Assembly (NCBI GenBank): GCA_028671895.1 | Contig: CM053810.1 | Location: 61,195,501-61,259,500, forward strand | Reading direction: 5' to 3' | DNA length: 64,000 nt | DNA from: Oenanthe sinensis | Lineage: Eukaryota; Streptophyta; Magnoliopsida; Apiales; Apiaceae | Part shown: positions 1 through 11,835 of the stretch, in pieces | Layout: every line of letters begins with the position of its first letter | Position numbering within the stretch: position 1 is the first letter of the stretch | Made by a program: the position numbers and the translations under genes | Notes under the pieces: model-generated | The model's database searches: none | Told to the model about the DNA's origin: nothing | The model's input: the letters and a program-made list of their open reading frames with translations, nothing else

Positions 1-222
1 TAAAAATATAATGATTTAAATTATATATTTTTTTTCATTTTTATTTATCCGGTTTTTTAACCGAAACCGAACCGATAAAAACCGAACCGGTCTTTTTAAA
101 ACCGAAACCGAAACCGATGGTTCGGTTGCGGTTGCGGTTTTCAATTTTTAAAACCGAAGATATGCGGTTCCGGTTCCGGTTCCGGTCAAAAACCGAACCG
201 AACCGAACCGCGCTCACCCCTA
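1..222. mobile_element. terminal part of a hAT-type transposon
   Basis: The segment is packed with AACCG/CGGTT subterminal repeats, such as ACCGAACCGAACCGAACCG near 191-210. It ends in CGCTCACCCCTA at 222. Read inward on the minus strand this is TAGGGGTGAGCG, a terminal inverted repeat typical of plant hAT elements. The other end lies outside the window, so the length and any target duplication cannot be checked; the 8 bp after the end are TTAGCCAC. No transposase coding is visible in this part. Confidence 0.7.
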
Positions 223-1338
223 TTAGCCACGGTCTCGAAAACGTTAGGTTTGATCACGGCTGAACAATTTATTTGGAGCATCTTTAACCAGACTCCAAAC
301 GCTTCATTATCTCATATTTTATTTTAAAAATAAAATAATTATTTTCCAGCAATTCATTTTCTGTCTTCAAATATCAAAATATTTTTTATGTAGCTTCATA
401 TTTTAAAATATATTATTTGTTTAAAAATATTAATATTTTAATCAACTCTCTAATATTTTATGTTTTTTTTAATCTCTAATCATTTTACTCCATTTTTATA
501 TATTTATTGTTGTATATTGAAAAGTGAGTTTAAAAGAAAATTTAAAGGAACGATCGGAAAAAAAGGAAGATGATATAAAATAAGAAAAGTGAAAATTTAA
601 ATATAAAAATATTTAAAAATAAAATAATAGTTGAAGCTGGTTTTATATAAAGCTACTCCCATTATGACACTATTCTAGTGTCTAGAGTCTAGACCGACAA
701 ACTAAGCTGGTGGTTTGGTTTGTAACTTGTAAGTGAGTTGAATTTTAAATTTTTAAATTTTAATTGGGGTTGTAAGAGACTGGAATTTTCTAATGTGTGT
801 AGTTTATAAATTTGTTTAATTTAAAATTCTATTAAATTATTAGTTAAATTAACTTTTTGTAATAAAAATAAATTATATATAAATTTTATTATAAGTAATA
901 TTTGTTCGTATATTTATTTTTATTATTGATAAATATATATAACTGAAAAATTATTTAATCAATTAACTAGTGATTTAAACACATTCATAGGTTTATATAT
1001 TTTAAAAATCAATTTAAACAAATTTAAGTATTAAAAATCTAATTAAATAAGTTTAATTATATTTAAACCATCACAATCACCATACACGTAGGGTGTTGAT
1101 CCATTTATATGAGGTGAACACGTGGAACTGCAAAGTGCAAATACACATGACACGTGTGCACTAACAAGGCGGTCCCACATAAATGTCGTGGCAAAATCTG
1201 GTCATCTGTAAATTCTCGAAATACAAATTACGAGTAGTAACAACTGACAAAGTAAAAAGTGAAAAGTCCCCTCCTCTTGATAAAACTCCATAGCCAAAAT
1301 GGAAGCAAGTAAAGAGGACATTGCAAGCAGATAACCAA
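223..1338. other. AT-rich spacer and upstream region of the ARID-HMG gene
   Basis: No coding sequence is recognisable. The first 800 bp are A/T runs. The last 250 bp, next to the start codon at 1339, are less AT-rich and hold two CACGTG motifs. No convincing TATA box was found. Confidence 0.5.
1119..1156. promoter_or_regulatory. pair of G-box motifs (CACGTG)
   Basis: CACGTG occurs at 1119-1124 and again at 1151-1156, about 200 bp upstream of the ARID-HMG start codon. This palindrome is the core site for plant bZIP and bHLH factors. Two copies in 40 bp of AT-rich DNA are unlikely by chance, but use as a promoter element is inferred from position only. Confidence 0.45.
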
Positions 1339-4300
1339 ATGGACGGCTGTGATGGCACGGCGGATAATAATGCATGTGACGTTTCAGCACCATTTGTTGC
1401 CGTTGCTGACTCAGTGGCGGTGACGGAGAAGGTTGTGATCAGTAAGATTATGAACGTGAAGCTTACTAGGTTTTATGACTCACCTGGACTCAGTTTAATG
1501 TGAGTACTTAACTATATTATCTTTAATGTTCATAATTAATAGCAAGACATATATTAGGTGTACGTGTATGTCTTCTAACTGCTACTTACTTCATAATATT
1601 GGGGGTTGATAAAATTATTCACACTTGGGTGAGCTAAGTCTTGCAAATTGCGGAGCCATTAATTAGAACTGATATTGATTCAAAAAATAACCTTAAATGT
1701 TAATTTAAATTCTAAAAATTTAATAATAGCTTACCTTTATGATCATATATTCACATATATAGTATATCTTAGCCTTTCCCCCAACTCGAAAGCACATCTT
1801 TTTGGGGCAATAATTTGCTTTTTGTGTCCAAATTAATTATTAGAATGTTGGAGTGTTAAGAGAATTGAACCGAGACATCTCATAGACCTCCGATACTATG
1901 TTAGGTTCCCACTTGTTAGCATGATCATATAGAATTATGCAGTAATCTTTTGCTTGACCTTCAACTTTGGCTTGTATTATATATTTCAAATAGTTTTTCG
2001 CCTTTCCCCACAACATAGATGTGATTGCATACTAAATAGTTTCCTTTTAATGCATACCAGTATACTACTATGAATATACTTCTAGGCAATGTCGTATCAT
2101 GTGTGAGTTAGACTAGTATTTTTCTGTAAGTGCACTGAAAATTTAACACATGTTTTTGATATCATCAAAATTTTGTTCTTGTATTTCCTCAATATGACCT
2201 GGGATTATGTTACTTTTGACTATTTAGTCGGTGAAAAATTTAGAAAAAGGAATGATGTAATTGGTTAGAGCTTACAAGATAAGGTAGTTTTCTTCTCTCT
2301 TTTTTTTCTAATTTTTTTTTCTTTTATCTTTGTTGGGTAAGCACAAGTAAAACAAAACTCTGACCCTGTGGAGGTAAGAATGCAAGAAACACCAGACCAA
2401 TAAAATAAGATGTTAAAAGTGGTTAGAATATGTATTGCTTGACATTTTCTGTCTGTCTTTCTTTTTTAATAGTTGTACATGCACATATTTAACATGAATT
2501 TATATAGTATAGAAATTTGTTTATATATATACATACGCATTAATATATGTGTGTGTTTGTGTGTGTGTTTGTTTAAGAGGGCTAATTTTTAGCTGAAAAA
2601 CATAATTAGTTTAACATAATTTAAAAATGACAGTTTCAATTTTCGGGAGACTAAAGTCAACTTGTATTGTTTCTATAAAGATGTGACTAAAAGAGGAGGA
2701 TACTATCAGGTACGGATGAACTTCTTTACTAGTGCTTCCACATTAAGCATCATTTTTTTTGTAAACTACATTCACTTTAGTAAATGAGCATACAGACATA
2801 CCTTGACGCATGCACTATACTTAAATGAGAATGGTTTTAGCAACATTTATATGTTTTCAGCATATTTAATTGAAAAAAAATATAGTCCTTGTTATTGAAA
2901 TTCTGATTACAAAATTACGTTGATCGCATAAATAGATATATACATTTCAAGGATTGTACACTACAACATGAATTGAGGATCGAATAGATAATAGGACCCA
3001 TGGCTAGTTATTTCTTCAAGGCCTTTTCCGATGTCTTGGTCTATGAATTGGTTCCTCCAAAAAAGGGAGTGAAATTTGTTTTTGATCCTTTTTTTTTCTT
3101 CATGCGAAGAGACCATGTTTGATCTATAGTTGCTTTCCTAGAAAAGAAAGTGTGCTAGTCAAAGTTAGGCATTAAAATGTAGCAGATTGAATAAGTGATT
3201 TAACATTCAAACAGTCAGTCATTGTAGAAATTTATATTTACCGGAGGGGGTTTCCTTCAAAACATTTTTTGGCCAAAACCGTGGAAAATATTTTTCTGCA
3301 TTGGTTCTAGTCTTAGAAATATTTTTCAGTAACTGGTTTATAGATTTTTGTTTCTAGTATAATATGTTAATTTATATGCGAGAGAGTTTTGACTATCTAG
3401 CTTGTTTCCCATTCCTAATAATTGTGCCTCTGGTTAAAATACTGGTTGTCCGTTGGTTAGTTAGATATTAATGAAATCTCTCTCCCCCTTTATACACGGA
3501 GAAAAGATGTGTTCTTTATGTATATGCAAAACAAATATTTTAAAAAATATCTAAAATATTTGCATGTTCATGGTCGTCGTTATATTATGACTGAAATAGA
3601 TCCTTTGTAAAATTTCAATACTTTGATTGTGTATGTCGCACTTTGTTTGAATCGTCTATTTCTTTTATTTGGTACAAGTGTGTGGTCAATACCATTTATC
3701 TTTGTCACAGAGGACAAGTGGATGTTGCTTTTTGGTTCCATTTTATTGAATTACTCATGCAAAATTATATTCTACCGGAGACCTAACGTGTTAGCAATAT
3801 TTTTAAATTTGATGGTCATCCTTTGATCACTGTTTTAGGTAACTAAAGATGGAAAATGGGCTGAAGTAGCGTCTTCCTTAAATGCAGAAAGTGGTGTTAT
3901 AATAACACCAAATCAAATTCAAATGATTTATGCAAATCTCTTTCTTCAGTTTGAGCAAACATACTACTATCGTACTAATACTAAAGTGAAAGAAGCTCAA
4001 CCATTCACAACTGCTCTAACAGGTCTGGTGCAGCATTTACAATGACGGTTCTATCTGTTATCCCCTGCATATTATTTCTTTAATTATCTGTACTTTGATA
4101 TATTTGCCACCCCGACTCTTAATTATACATCTAGTCATTTTATATTAATCGTCGACAGTTAACTTCGGTGTAAACTAAAAAAATTAGGACTCTTCATTGC
4201 CATATTTCTGCAGGTCAGTCTTCTTGTACAGACAAAAGCCCAGACTTTCAAAGAAAGAAGCAAAGGCGTAATGAAAATACCGATGATGGTTTGGTAGAAA

Positions 4301-5815
4301 AAAGGGTTGCTCTACAAAGTTCTCTCCAGAGGCCTACTGCAGGTCTGTTATTCTTGTCTGGTAAATTGGGTAAACATGTATTTGGTACGGTAACCTGTAG
4401 AACTGCATTTGACAGTGATTAGAAATAGTAACCTCGAATTTGAGTTGCAATCTACTCTATCTAATACATAGTATTGATTTCAAAATCCATAACTTATATA
4501 GTAAACAAGTTCGACATAGAGTATGAATATATGTAACTGTGGTCGAGCAATTTTGATTACTTTATACTGTTCTTATTTATAATCTTTATCTTTTAGACAT
4601 GCCAATTTTTATGCTTAGCCATTAATTGTTGTTTTGGAGCTGGAAAATTTATAGACATGGAATATGTTACCATTTGGTAAAAGACTGCAGCCTTATGGGC
4701 TTGTGGCCTTTGTTGCACTTAATTAGATATGTGGTTCAAAATTGTTACACTATTAGGTACTAGTTGTGGTGTACCTGACCGAGTTCCAATTAAACTGCAA
4801 GCACTAGTGGTCATTAGAAAACAGTAATTAAAACCAAGATATTATCAAAACACTTGTAGATTTTTACTCTACAAAGTCACGGAGTTGACTTCTGGTCGTA
4901 TCTGATAGTATGAGAACTACATATAAGTGTATATAGAACATTCCAGCAGTTCTTTTAATGTTGTACATAAATTCAAGCAGCGATAAAGTCAATGGAGAAG
5001 AACCCGTCGTTGCAAGTGCCATCAGAAAAGACGTATCTAGTCCTGGAAACGCCAACAAAAGCCGAGGAAACTAAGAAGTTATCTATCAAGGAAATGAAGC
5101 ACTACACAAATGCTCCACTGGGACTTAGAACATCATATATGATCTTTCTGAGGATGGAGTGTGAAAGATTAAAAATGATACACAGAAAGGGTTCACCAGG
5201 CCAAATTAAAAATATGTCAAATGATGCTTGGAGACGTCTCTCGGAGCATGATCGACAGGTATACTTAATTTGTATTAGTTCTATTATAAAAACAGCAAGA
5301 AACTAAATCTTTCTTACTGGGCTTTGCTTAATCATACTCATTTGATTATTTGAATCAAATGATTAGAGAAAGATATTCATTTGATGCACAAATATATTTT
5401 ATCCGGGTTCATGAAGATTAATATTTCTTTCCGGCCATTTAATTGTTAAATATGAAAGTTTTTACTCCTGTAGCCATACATAGAGGCAAGTAAAAAAGAC
5501 AAGGCGAGAGATGTCAGAGTTCAAGATTGCGCACGATCAGATAGCAGCAACTCGTGGTGTATCGGCTATAGTACAGGATTAACTACTATAACTAATTTTG
5601 CAAAGCCTTCTTTGCAAACTGTCGGTGACTTCCATCCAACTTTATCAGATGATGCATACCATGTAACTTTGCCACATGATGCCCGTGACGACGTTGTTAC
5701 GGATGAAGAGTTAGCTGCTGACAAGCTGCATCAAATGATCCCACATTTCAGCTCAAGTGGGATGGTTACACTTGAGTTCGGCTCACAGGAAGTGGTGATT
5801 TTGAAAGTGCCATAG
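1339..5815 (+). CDS. ARID-HMG DNA-binding protein (HMGB9/15 class)
   Basis: Six exons join in frame with GT-AG borders: 1339-1499, 2634-2709, 3839-4022, 4214-4342, 4981-5258, 5474-5815. They predict 389 aa. The ARID domain (about residues 38-124) spans exons 1-3 and shows FYKDVTKRGGYYQ (67-79), GKWAEV and FEQTYYY (117-123). After a basic linker comes an HMG box (about 227-289) with TSYMIF, DAWRRLSEHDRQ (265-276, core Trp 267) and PYIEASKKDKARD across the last junction. The rest of exon 6 is a roughly 100-residue tail with no recognised motif. Plant ARID-HMG proteins are nuclear; the ARID recognises AT-rich DNA and the HMG box bends it. Total length fits the family (about 320-450 aa). The HMG box is divergent at its start (APLGLR where PKRP-like residues are usual). 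The start is the first ATG in the ORF, preceded by the G-box region. No frameshift or stop is seen, so the gene looks functional. Confidence 0.88.
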
Positions 5816-6930
5816 TATTATGTAATCCTGTCAATTTGTGTAAATATTATTGATACTGTCTAGAAGACTGGAAGGGTATTGTGATACTTATAACCAGTAG
5901 GTTTTCTTTTTCTAAGTTGCAAGAGTTATTTAATGCTGACCTGATTTTAATCCTCGGTGAAAAAACAATTACTAATATAATTATCAGATGACTAGATTTT
6001 GTCCTAGGGATAATATTGAAATCTAAGAATTTAATAGTTTTAAGTCTGAATCACACCAAAGTAAATTTGTTTCTCGGACAAGATCAGTTACAATTACTGT
6101 AGAATATATTTAAATATCATCACACACATTTGCCTCTAAACTCTTGATATTTGGTAATCTAGAAAGTGGGAGAGACATTTGGTAATCAAGTTTTTTGACA
6201 ATTAAGGGCTGAGAATGTTATTATCGTTTTTGGTCCTGACTGCATTTTTTTTGGGAAGAAGAGCCGATAGGTGATAGAGGACAATTTTATTTTATTATTA
6301 TATTAATTTTAGATATTAATATATTTTTATCTTATAATTTTTGTCGTAATTAACTTTTTCACATGTATTTTCAGGTGCATAAAATATATATTCACACATA
6401 ATTTTTAATTTTTTTTGTATGAAAGTTTAATATTTAAATTTTTATATAAGGAAAAGGAATTAAAAAAATATTATATATAAATGTTATTTCTTAAAATGTC
6501 GATATAAATGAGAAAAATTAAAATGACAAAAATTATGAGAGAGATTATTTAATATTTGATATTAATTCAAATTTAAGTTATAAATGTGCGTGAATAATAT
6601 ATTGTATTATAAAACTTCGTTCCTTTTATCGAAATGCATATTTAGTTATTACATCAATTTTTAAATTCAATCAATCGTGAAATATGAAAATTTCAAAATA
6701 AGTTAAAATTTCCCGTATTCTTAAAAAATCCAGGTATCAAAAGTCAAAACTTTGAATAAAAGACAGATGATATATATATATATTTTTAATTATTTTAATT
6801 AATCTTTTTGTTTGTTTGGTTAAAAAAACAATATTCCATAATTATTTATTTATTTTAGAAAAAAAAATTAACCAGCAGTCTAGACTCTAGCGGTTAACAC
6901 CGGATATTTCCTGCAATGCACTTGAAACGA
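5816..6930. other. spacer downstream of the ARID-HMG gene
   Basis: The first 250 bp should hold the 3' UTR. The remainder is A/T-rich with a TATATATATA run near 6770. I see no gene, RNA or mobile element here. Confidence 0.5.
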
Positions 6931-8053
6931 CACCGTATTAAACATATTTATACCAAGCCGGCGCGTTGAAGCCGTCATCTCTCTCTCTCTCCTCCCTCCT
7001 CCCTCCTTTCTCTCTCTACAAAACACACACACAAGTGCGTGATCTCAGGTAAACACTTTCAACTTTACCCATACACTTCCCGTCAATCCCAATGTGAGTA
7101 TACTTGTGCATATTTCTTGTTGATTTTATGCATTTAAGTTCAGTTACATGTTCAAACGTTTGTGTCTTTGATTATGCTTGATGGGTTTTAATTGTTCTTT
7201 TTTTCACACCAGTTTATAGTTTTTGAGGTTCCCTAATGGTGAATTTAATGGTTTAATTAGAAAAGTTGATTTTTTATTTTAATTAGTGAAATAGAAAGTT
7301 TCTGTGTGGGTTTTGAATTGGGGGTTTATCATAATGACCACATGTTTTGTGATGAGATTGGAAATAATTTGAGTAGAAATGCAGTGTGAAGTTAAAGGTA
7401 GTTTTTTGAAAGTACTAATTACGTAAAGTTTGCGTCTTTGTGCTGTTTTGGGATTTTGGGCTGTTTTTTAATTGTTGTTTCGTGAAATTGTGATTAATGA
7501 TTTATTTTTTTAAAGGTTGTGTACATTATGTGTCCGTAGTAATGGTTTACTAGGTTACCTATAAAGGGTTGATTAGATACTGGTGAGTCGCGGTCATTGG
7601 ATTCCCATGTCTATAATAAGAAAAAATGTGACCAGGCAGATCAGAGAGAAATTAAATAGGGCATGTGTTTGTTTAGATTCGTAGTAGGAAACTTGTAGCA
7701 ACATTGAATATTTTAGCATTTCTTAAGTTTTGATTGAGCTTGAAGGAAATGTTTCTACAAAATTCTTATGTAAAAATAATCCAAATTTCACCTTCCAGCT
7801 TTGTGTGAAAGTGAATAGACCTTTTTAACTAGAAAGTTGTAGATTGGTTGAAGCTTAACTTTTGCCTGTTAAAAAAAGTTTAAATGCCTTGCTAAGGTTT
7901 CATTTGTGAAGTGCTTGTCAGATAGTCTTGGTCAGTTTCAGTGAATTTCTGATTTGATAGATTAGATTCAAATTTATCAACTTTTTATTATTTTGTTGTC
8001 ACTGTGTGCAGTTATTAAGTCTAATATTATAAGGAGGAAAACTTGGGCCTGCA
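6931..8053 (+). promoter_or_regulatory. core promoter, CT-rich leader and 5' UTR intron
   Basis: A TATA-like ATTTATACC lies near 6945, followed about 30 bp later by a CT tract (about 6978-7017) and an ACACACACAC run, as is common around plant transcription starts. A likely 5' UTR intron begins at CTCAG|GTAAAC (donor about 7049) and ends at GTGCAG before 8011, placing the next start codon at 8054 about 40 nt into the second exon. Leader introns of this length are frequent in constitutive plant genes. Splicing is inferred from the consensus sites only. Confidence 0.5.
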
Positions 8054-8611
8054 ATGGGAAATTTAGATTCTGAAGGAAGTGACACTGATATTGATTTGGA
8101 AAGTGGGGGCACTACAAGTGAGGAAGATGGAAGGATAGTTCCTGATCTTAGTGCTGATCATGGGAAGAAAGTCCTGCGTAGGACATGGAGTGGATTTGTG
8201 GGATTAAACAGGTCTGCAAGGGTTGGGAGTGGCTTAAGTTCATATGATGAAGTGTCCATTTCTGGTCGGGCTTCTGCTGATAATGTTAATATTATATCAG
8301 ACCAGTTGGCCGAAGACTTTGTTGATTCACTGGAGAAGAAGATTAGTAGAGAGAAGAAGAAAACCTCAAATTCAAAAAACCCTTCAAAACCACCTCGACC
8401 TCCGAAAGGTCCGCTTTTGGATGCTGCTGATATGAAATATGTCAAAGAATTTTCCGAGCTTGCTAGGCTGAAGCGTAGAAGGGTCGAACGAATGAATAAA
8501 TTGAAGAAAAAGAGGTCCGAGCAGGAATCGTCATCTAGCTCGAATGTCATTGCAATGGTTGTAACTTGCGTCTTCGGATTTGTTATTATCTTTCATGGTC
8601 AGTACATCTAA
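8054..8611 (+). CDS. small basic protein with C-terminal transmembrane segment
   Basis: An open frame of 185 codons starts at the first ATG after the putative leader intron. The N-terminus is acidic and Ser-rich (DSEGSDTDIDLESGG). It is followed by TWSGFVGLNRSARVG, a proline-basic stretch (SKPPRPPKGPLLDAAD) and a charged helix RLKRRRVERMNKLKKKR. A single hydrophobic segment, VIAMVVTCVFGFVIIF, lies at the very end. The layout suggests a tail-anchored membrane protein with a cytosolic N-terminus, and it resembles a family of uncharacterised plant membrane proteins; no function is known to me. The frame may not truly end at 8611. A donor TTTCATG|GTCAGT lies at 8598, and an acceptor at 10890 (TTTCAG|GACTTC) would give GLLGSHV then a stop. 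In that case the two inverted-repeat elements at 9.1-10.0 kb lie in its intron. Confidence 0.72.
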   Translation: MGNLDSEGSDTDIDLESGGTTSEEDGRIVPDLSADHGKKVLRRTWSGFVGLNRSARVGSGLSSYDEVSISGRASADNVNIISDQLAEDFVDSLEKKISREKKKTSNSKNPSKPPRPPKGPLLDAADMKYVKEFSELARLKRRRVERMNKLKKKRSEQESSSSSNVIAMVVTCVFGFVIIFHGQYI

Positions 8612-9114
8612 ATTTATACTCTTTTGACAATTGTCAATGGGATTCGTAGTTCCTACATGCATCTTGTTAATACATTTATCTACTACCTACTGGTTCCCAA
8701 TTTCATGATGAAGTTCAGGGACTTGAGACAACTTGAAAACAATTCACTGGCTGTACAGTTATTAGTTCAACTCTATGGATGATTTGCGGTGTTTATTTTT
8801 TAAACACGTATGGTTTTGTGTATATAATATCATTAATCTTTTTCTTTGTAATCAATGTCGTAGTTTTGTTTTCTTCAGTTGTCACAAGGTCTTGACAATC
8901 TAGTTATTGCAAGATCAGTAGTTGATGCAGTAAGATACAGTAAATGTATCGTAATATTACATGAATATTGTACTTTATTTAGCAAACATAGATATTACAT
9001 GAAAATGTGTAGCATACTCTAGGACCATTGATGCAGAGCATGAATTTAGACAAGCAGTTAATAATTATTTTATATCAATATATTAAAATGTTCAATTATA
9101 TATATATATATATA

Positions 9115-9739
9115 GGCTTAGTTCAATGAGGTACTCTCTTATTTGAGTAACTGATGAACCAACAACAAATATAATTACAGACCACATGAAAAAATTGATG
9201 AACATAAAAAAACTACATAACACAAAAAACAATCACAAAATAAATAAAAAAAATTACATAACATTCAAAAAATATAGAACACAAAATTACAGAACACTAT
9301 TCAGCATAAGTGCTCTGTAATTTGTGTTCTATATTTTTTTATATATTACGTAATATTTTTGATTGTTTTACAATTATTTTTGGTGTTCTATGATTTTTAT
9401 ATGTTCTGTAGTTTTCTATAGTTATTTATTAATCAAATTTTTATAAAATAGGAATTGGTTCCTCAGTTACTCAAATAAGGAGTTCCTCGCTGAGCCTTAC
9501 TCTCTCTCTCTCTCTCTCTATATAACACAAAATTACAGAACACTATTCAGCATTAGTGTTCTGTAAATTGTGTTCTATATTTTTTTGTACATTATGTAAT
9601 TTTTTTGTTTGTTTTGTGATTGATTTTTGTGTTCTGTAGGTTTTTCTATGTTCTGCAATTTTTTTATGTGTTCTGTAATTATATTTGTTGTTGGTTCCTC
9701 AGTTACTCAAATAAGGGAGTTCCTCATTGAACCTAAGCC
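9115..9739. mobile_element. inverted-repeat element (MITE) with an internal partial duplication
   Basis: The left end GGCTTAGTTCAATGAGG and the right end CCTCATTGAACCTAAGCC are inverted repeats, set in a TATATA stretch on both sides. A second, inner copy of the right end (TTACTCAAATAAGGAGTTCC up to GCTGAGCC at about 9495) shows that the element is a full copy followed by most of a second copy's right half. The interior repeats the words CAGAACAC and TGTTCTGTA on both strands, so it can fold into a long hairpin. It has no coding capacity. The superfamily is not certain. Confidence 0.65.
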
Positions 9740-9750
9740 TATATATATAT

Positions 9751-9984
9751 GGGTAACACTCCGTTGCAAACATTTTAGCGTGAGAACCGTGAAAACCTTT
9801 ACTAAATTCTGCAGAATCATAATAAAAAATGAAAAAAAATAGTGCAGAACCATAATTTTATTTGCAAAACTATAATAAAAAGTTTATCTAAACATTTTTT
9901 TTGCATTTTTTATTATGGTTCTGCACAATTTAATGAAAGTTTTCACGGTTCTCACGCTTAAAAGTTTTCACCTGATTGTTACCC
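9751..9984. mobile_element. short inverted-repeat MITE of 234 bp
   Basis: GGGTAACACTCCGTTGCAAA at the left and its partner ending GATTGTTACCC at 9984 form imperfect terminal inverted repeats of about 45 bp; AGCGTGAGAACCGTGAAAAC is shared exactly in inverted orientation. The centre is A-rich with inverted TTATGGTTCTGCA motifs. It abuts the preceding MITE across a (TA)n stretch, suggesting insertion next to it or a preference for TA repeats. Confidence 0.65.
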
Positions 9985-9999
9985 TATATTATATATTAC

Positions 10000-11387
10000 T
10001 ATATTAGGATAACAACATGTTTCCTTATCTAATTATTCCGGTTGTTTAATTTTCATATAGCAAATCTTAATTAGGAGTAGTTTCCTTTTTATTGGGATTG
10101 GACTTATTGGTTATATTTTAATATATGTATTGAGACTGTTGTAATCTTCATTATATAATAGATTTAAACTGTAAATTGATTGAGTATTTTGATGATAAGT
10201 TTGCAGAATAGGTTCGATCTCACTTACCCTTCTTATTCCTGGCTTACATCAACTAACCTGAGAGAAAATATTGGTTGATGCAACTTGCAAGTGTTGGAGA
10301 AAACTTTGAATCTTTGAACTGTTAAAAAACATAGGATAGTTAAATTAGTAGACACAGAGTCCAGAGAGCACTCTGCAGGTTAAAGTTAGGCATGCGAATC
10401 TTTTTTTAGACTTGGTAGTCCAGATCAGCTGTCATTACCTGACACTTGTGCTTCACGGACACATGGTTGAGCTAATACAATTGATCATTCTTACTAACAG
10501 ATCTACTGAGTACTAACATATACTAATGCATAGATTTGCAAATTTGTAACGAACTACATATCTTTTAAATCCATGTGAATGTGTAGCAGAAGATAATTTT
10601 ATCTTGGGTTTTTAAGTTTTCTAACAGAATGTAAACATAACTTTTTGGGCGAATCCTATCATAATATTGTTGGATGATACATGATTTCCCCCCCTTATAT
10701 GTAAAACTAATTTCAAAATACATTTAGTTGTCTATGGGAACAGTGATGTTGGTATCTGGAAATAGCAAACATCTGCTGTTTTAGTGTCCAATAATCTTAT
10801 TGAATACTCAAAAATTAAAAGTATTTTATTTTTTTGTCAAGTATTTAAAAGTATTTTGTGTTGCCTGTTCTTATATTGTTGGCTTTCAGGACTTCTCGGT
10901 TCTCACGTATGACTCAAATGAAGAGTGTTCTTTGCCATTAAGCTCAGGTATATATCTGTAACGTGTTATCTTTAAAAGTTTGATTCTTAAAATTTTGCTA
11001 ACGGGAAGTGCACAAGCTATTGTTAGTTACCTTATTTCTGTTGACAGATCATTATTTTACTATCTACCAAAGGAGAGAAAACTATGTCTGAACATCATCA
11101 AGTACTAATGTGCAAAACATTATTAACAGTTAGTCAGTCATGGAAAATCTTATATATCTTACTATATACTGAATTTAAATGTCAAATGATATGCATCACA
11201 TATAACTGATAATGTGACTATGATTCGTCTTTCATAAAAATGTTAAAATTTTTCTGTTTTTTATTTGTACTGCAGAAAAGCTTCCATTGCTATCAGCTTC
11301 AAGAGTTTGGACAATGTGCTTCTGCTGAAGTTAATACTCCTCTAGTAGCTTTGCAGATTTGTAGCAATGGTATTAAATCAGTTAAGT
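10000..11387. other. probable intron/3' region of the 8054 gene
   Basis: Mostly AT-rich. Two exon-like stretches are bounded by consensus splice sites: 10891-10948 (acceptor TTTCAG, donor CTCAG|GTATAT) and one beginning at 11277 (acceptor CTGCAG). Neither continues the 8054 frame for more than a few codons, so they may be 3' UTR exons. I recognise no protein. Confidence 0.35.
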
Positions 11388-11388
11388 T

Positions 11389-11437
11389 TTGTAGAATAGG
11401 TTTTTAAGATGTCGAGAATAGGTTTTTAAGATGTCGA
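11389..11437. repeat. 22-bp tandem duplication
   Basis: The word GAATAGGTTTTTAAGATGTC occurs twice in a row with a period of 22 bp. It is a local duplication in non-coding DNA. Confidence 0.7.
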
Positions 11438-11787
11438 CAATAGTTTACAAATCTGTGAATTTAATTATTTAAGCTTCCTATGAACAAAAGCCATTTTCTG
11501 TAAATCCATTATTTGAATATGCATGTTCTAGTCTTTTACTTTTTGGCTGACACAGAATATACAAAGAGTTGACCATTCTAATATGAAAAGAGAAGCCTAG
11601 TGTTCTAATACATATGTAATTTTTAGAACCAGACCCTTTCTCTGCAAATTCATGTACATCTCTAATTTTGACTCCTCTTTATGAATTAATTTTCAGTCTT
11701 CAAATTTTTCTACGCTGTCAGTCTTCAGGAAAATATATTAACCATTAGTTACAGTAATTGATTAATTCGAACCAAAATTTACGATCC

Positions 11788-11832
11788 TCGAGTCAAAAAC
11801 TGTTTAATCCTCGAGTCAAAAACTGTTTAATC
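11788..11832. repeat. 23-bp tandem duplication
   Basis: CTCGAGTCAAAAACTGTTTA occurs twice in succession (period 23 bp). No function is evident. Confidence 0.7.
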
Positions 11833-11835
11833 TTT

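Noticed and set aside
3623..3826. 67-codon open frame in the ARID-HMG gene
   Set aside because: It lies in intron 2, directly before the exon 3 acceptor, and has no conserved character.
8158..8550. 130-codon open frame on the minus strand
   Set aside because: It lies wholly inside the plus-strand 8054 gene; its Phe- and Ser-rich product is the mirror of Lys/Glu/Ser codons.
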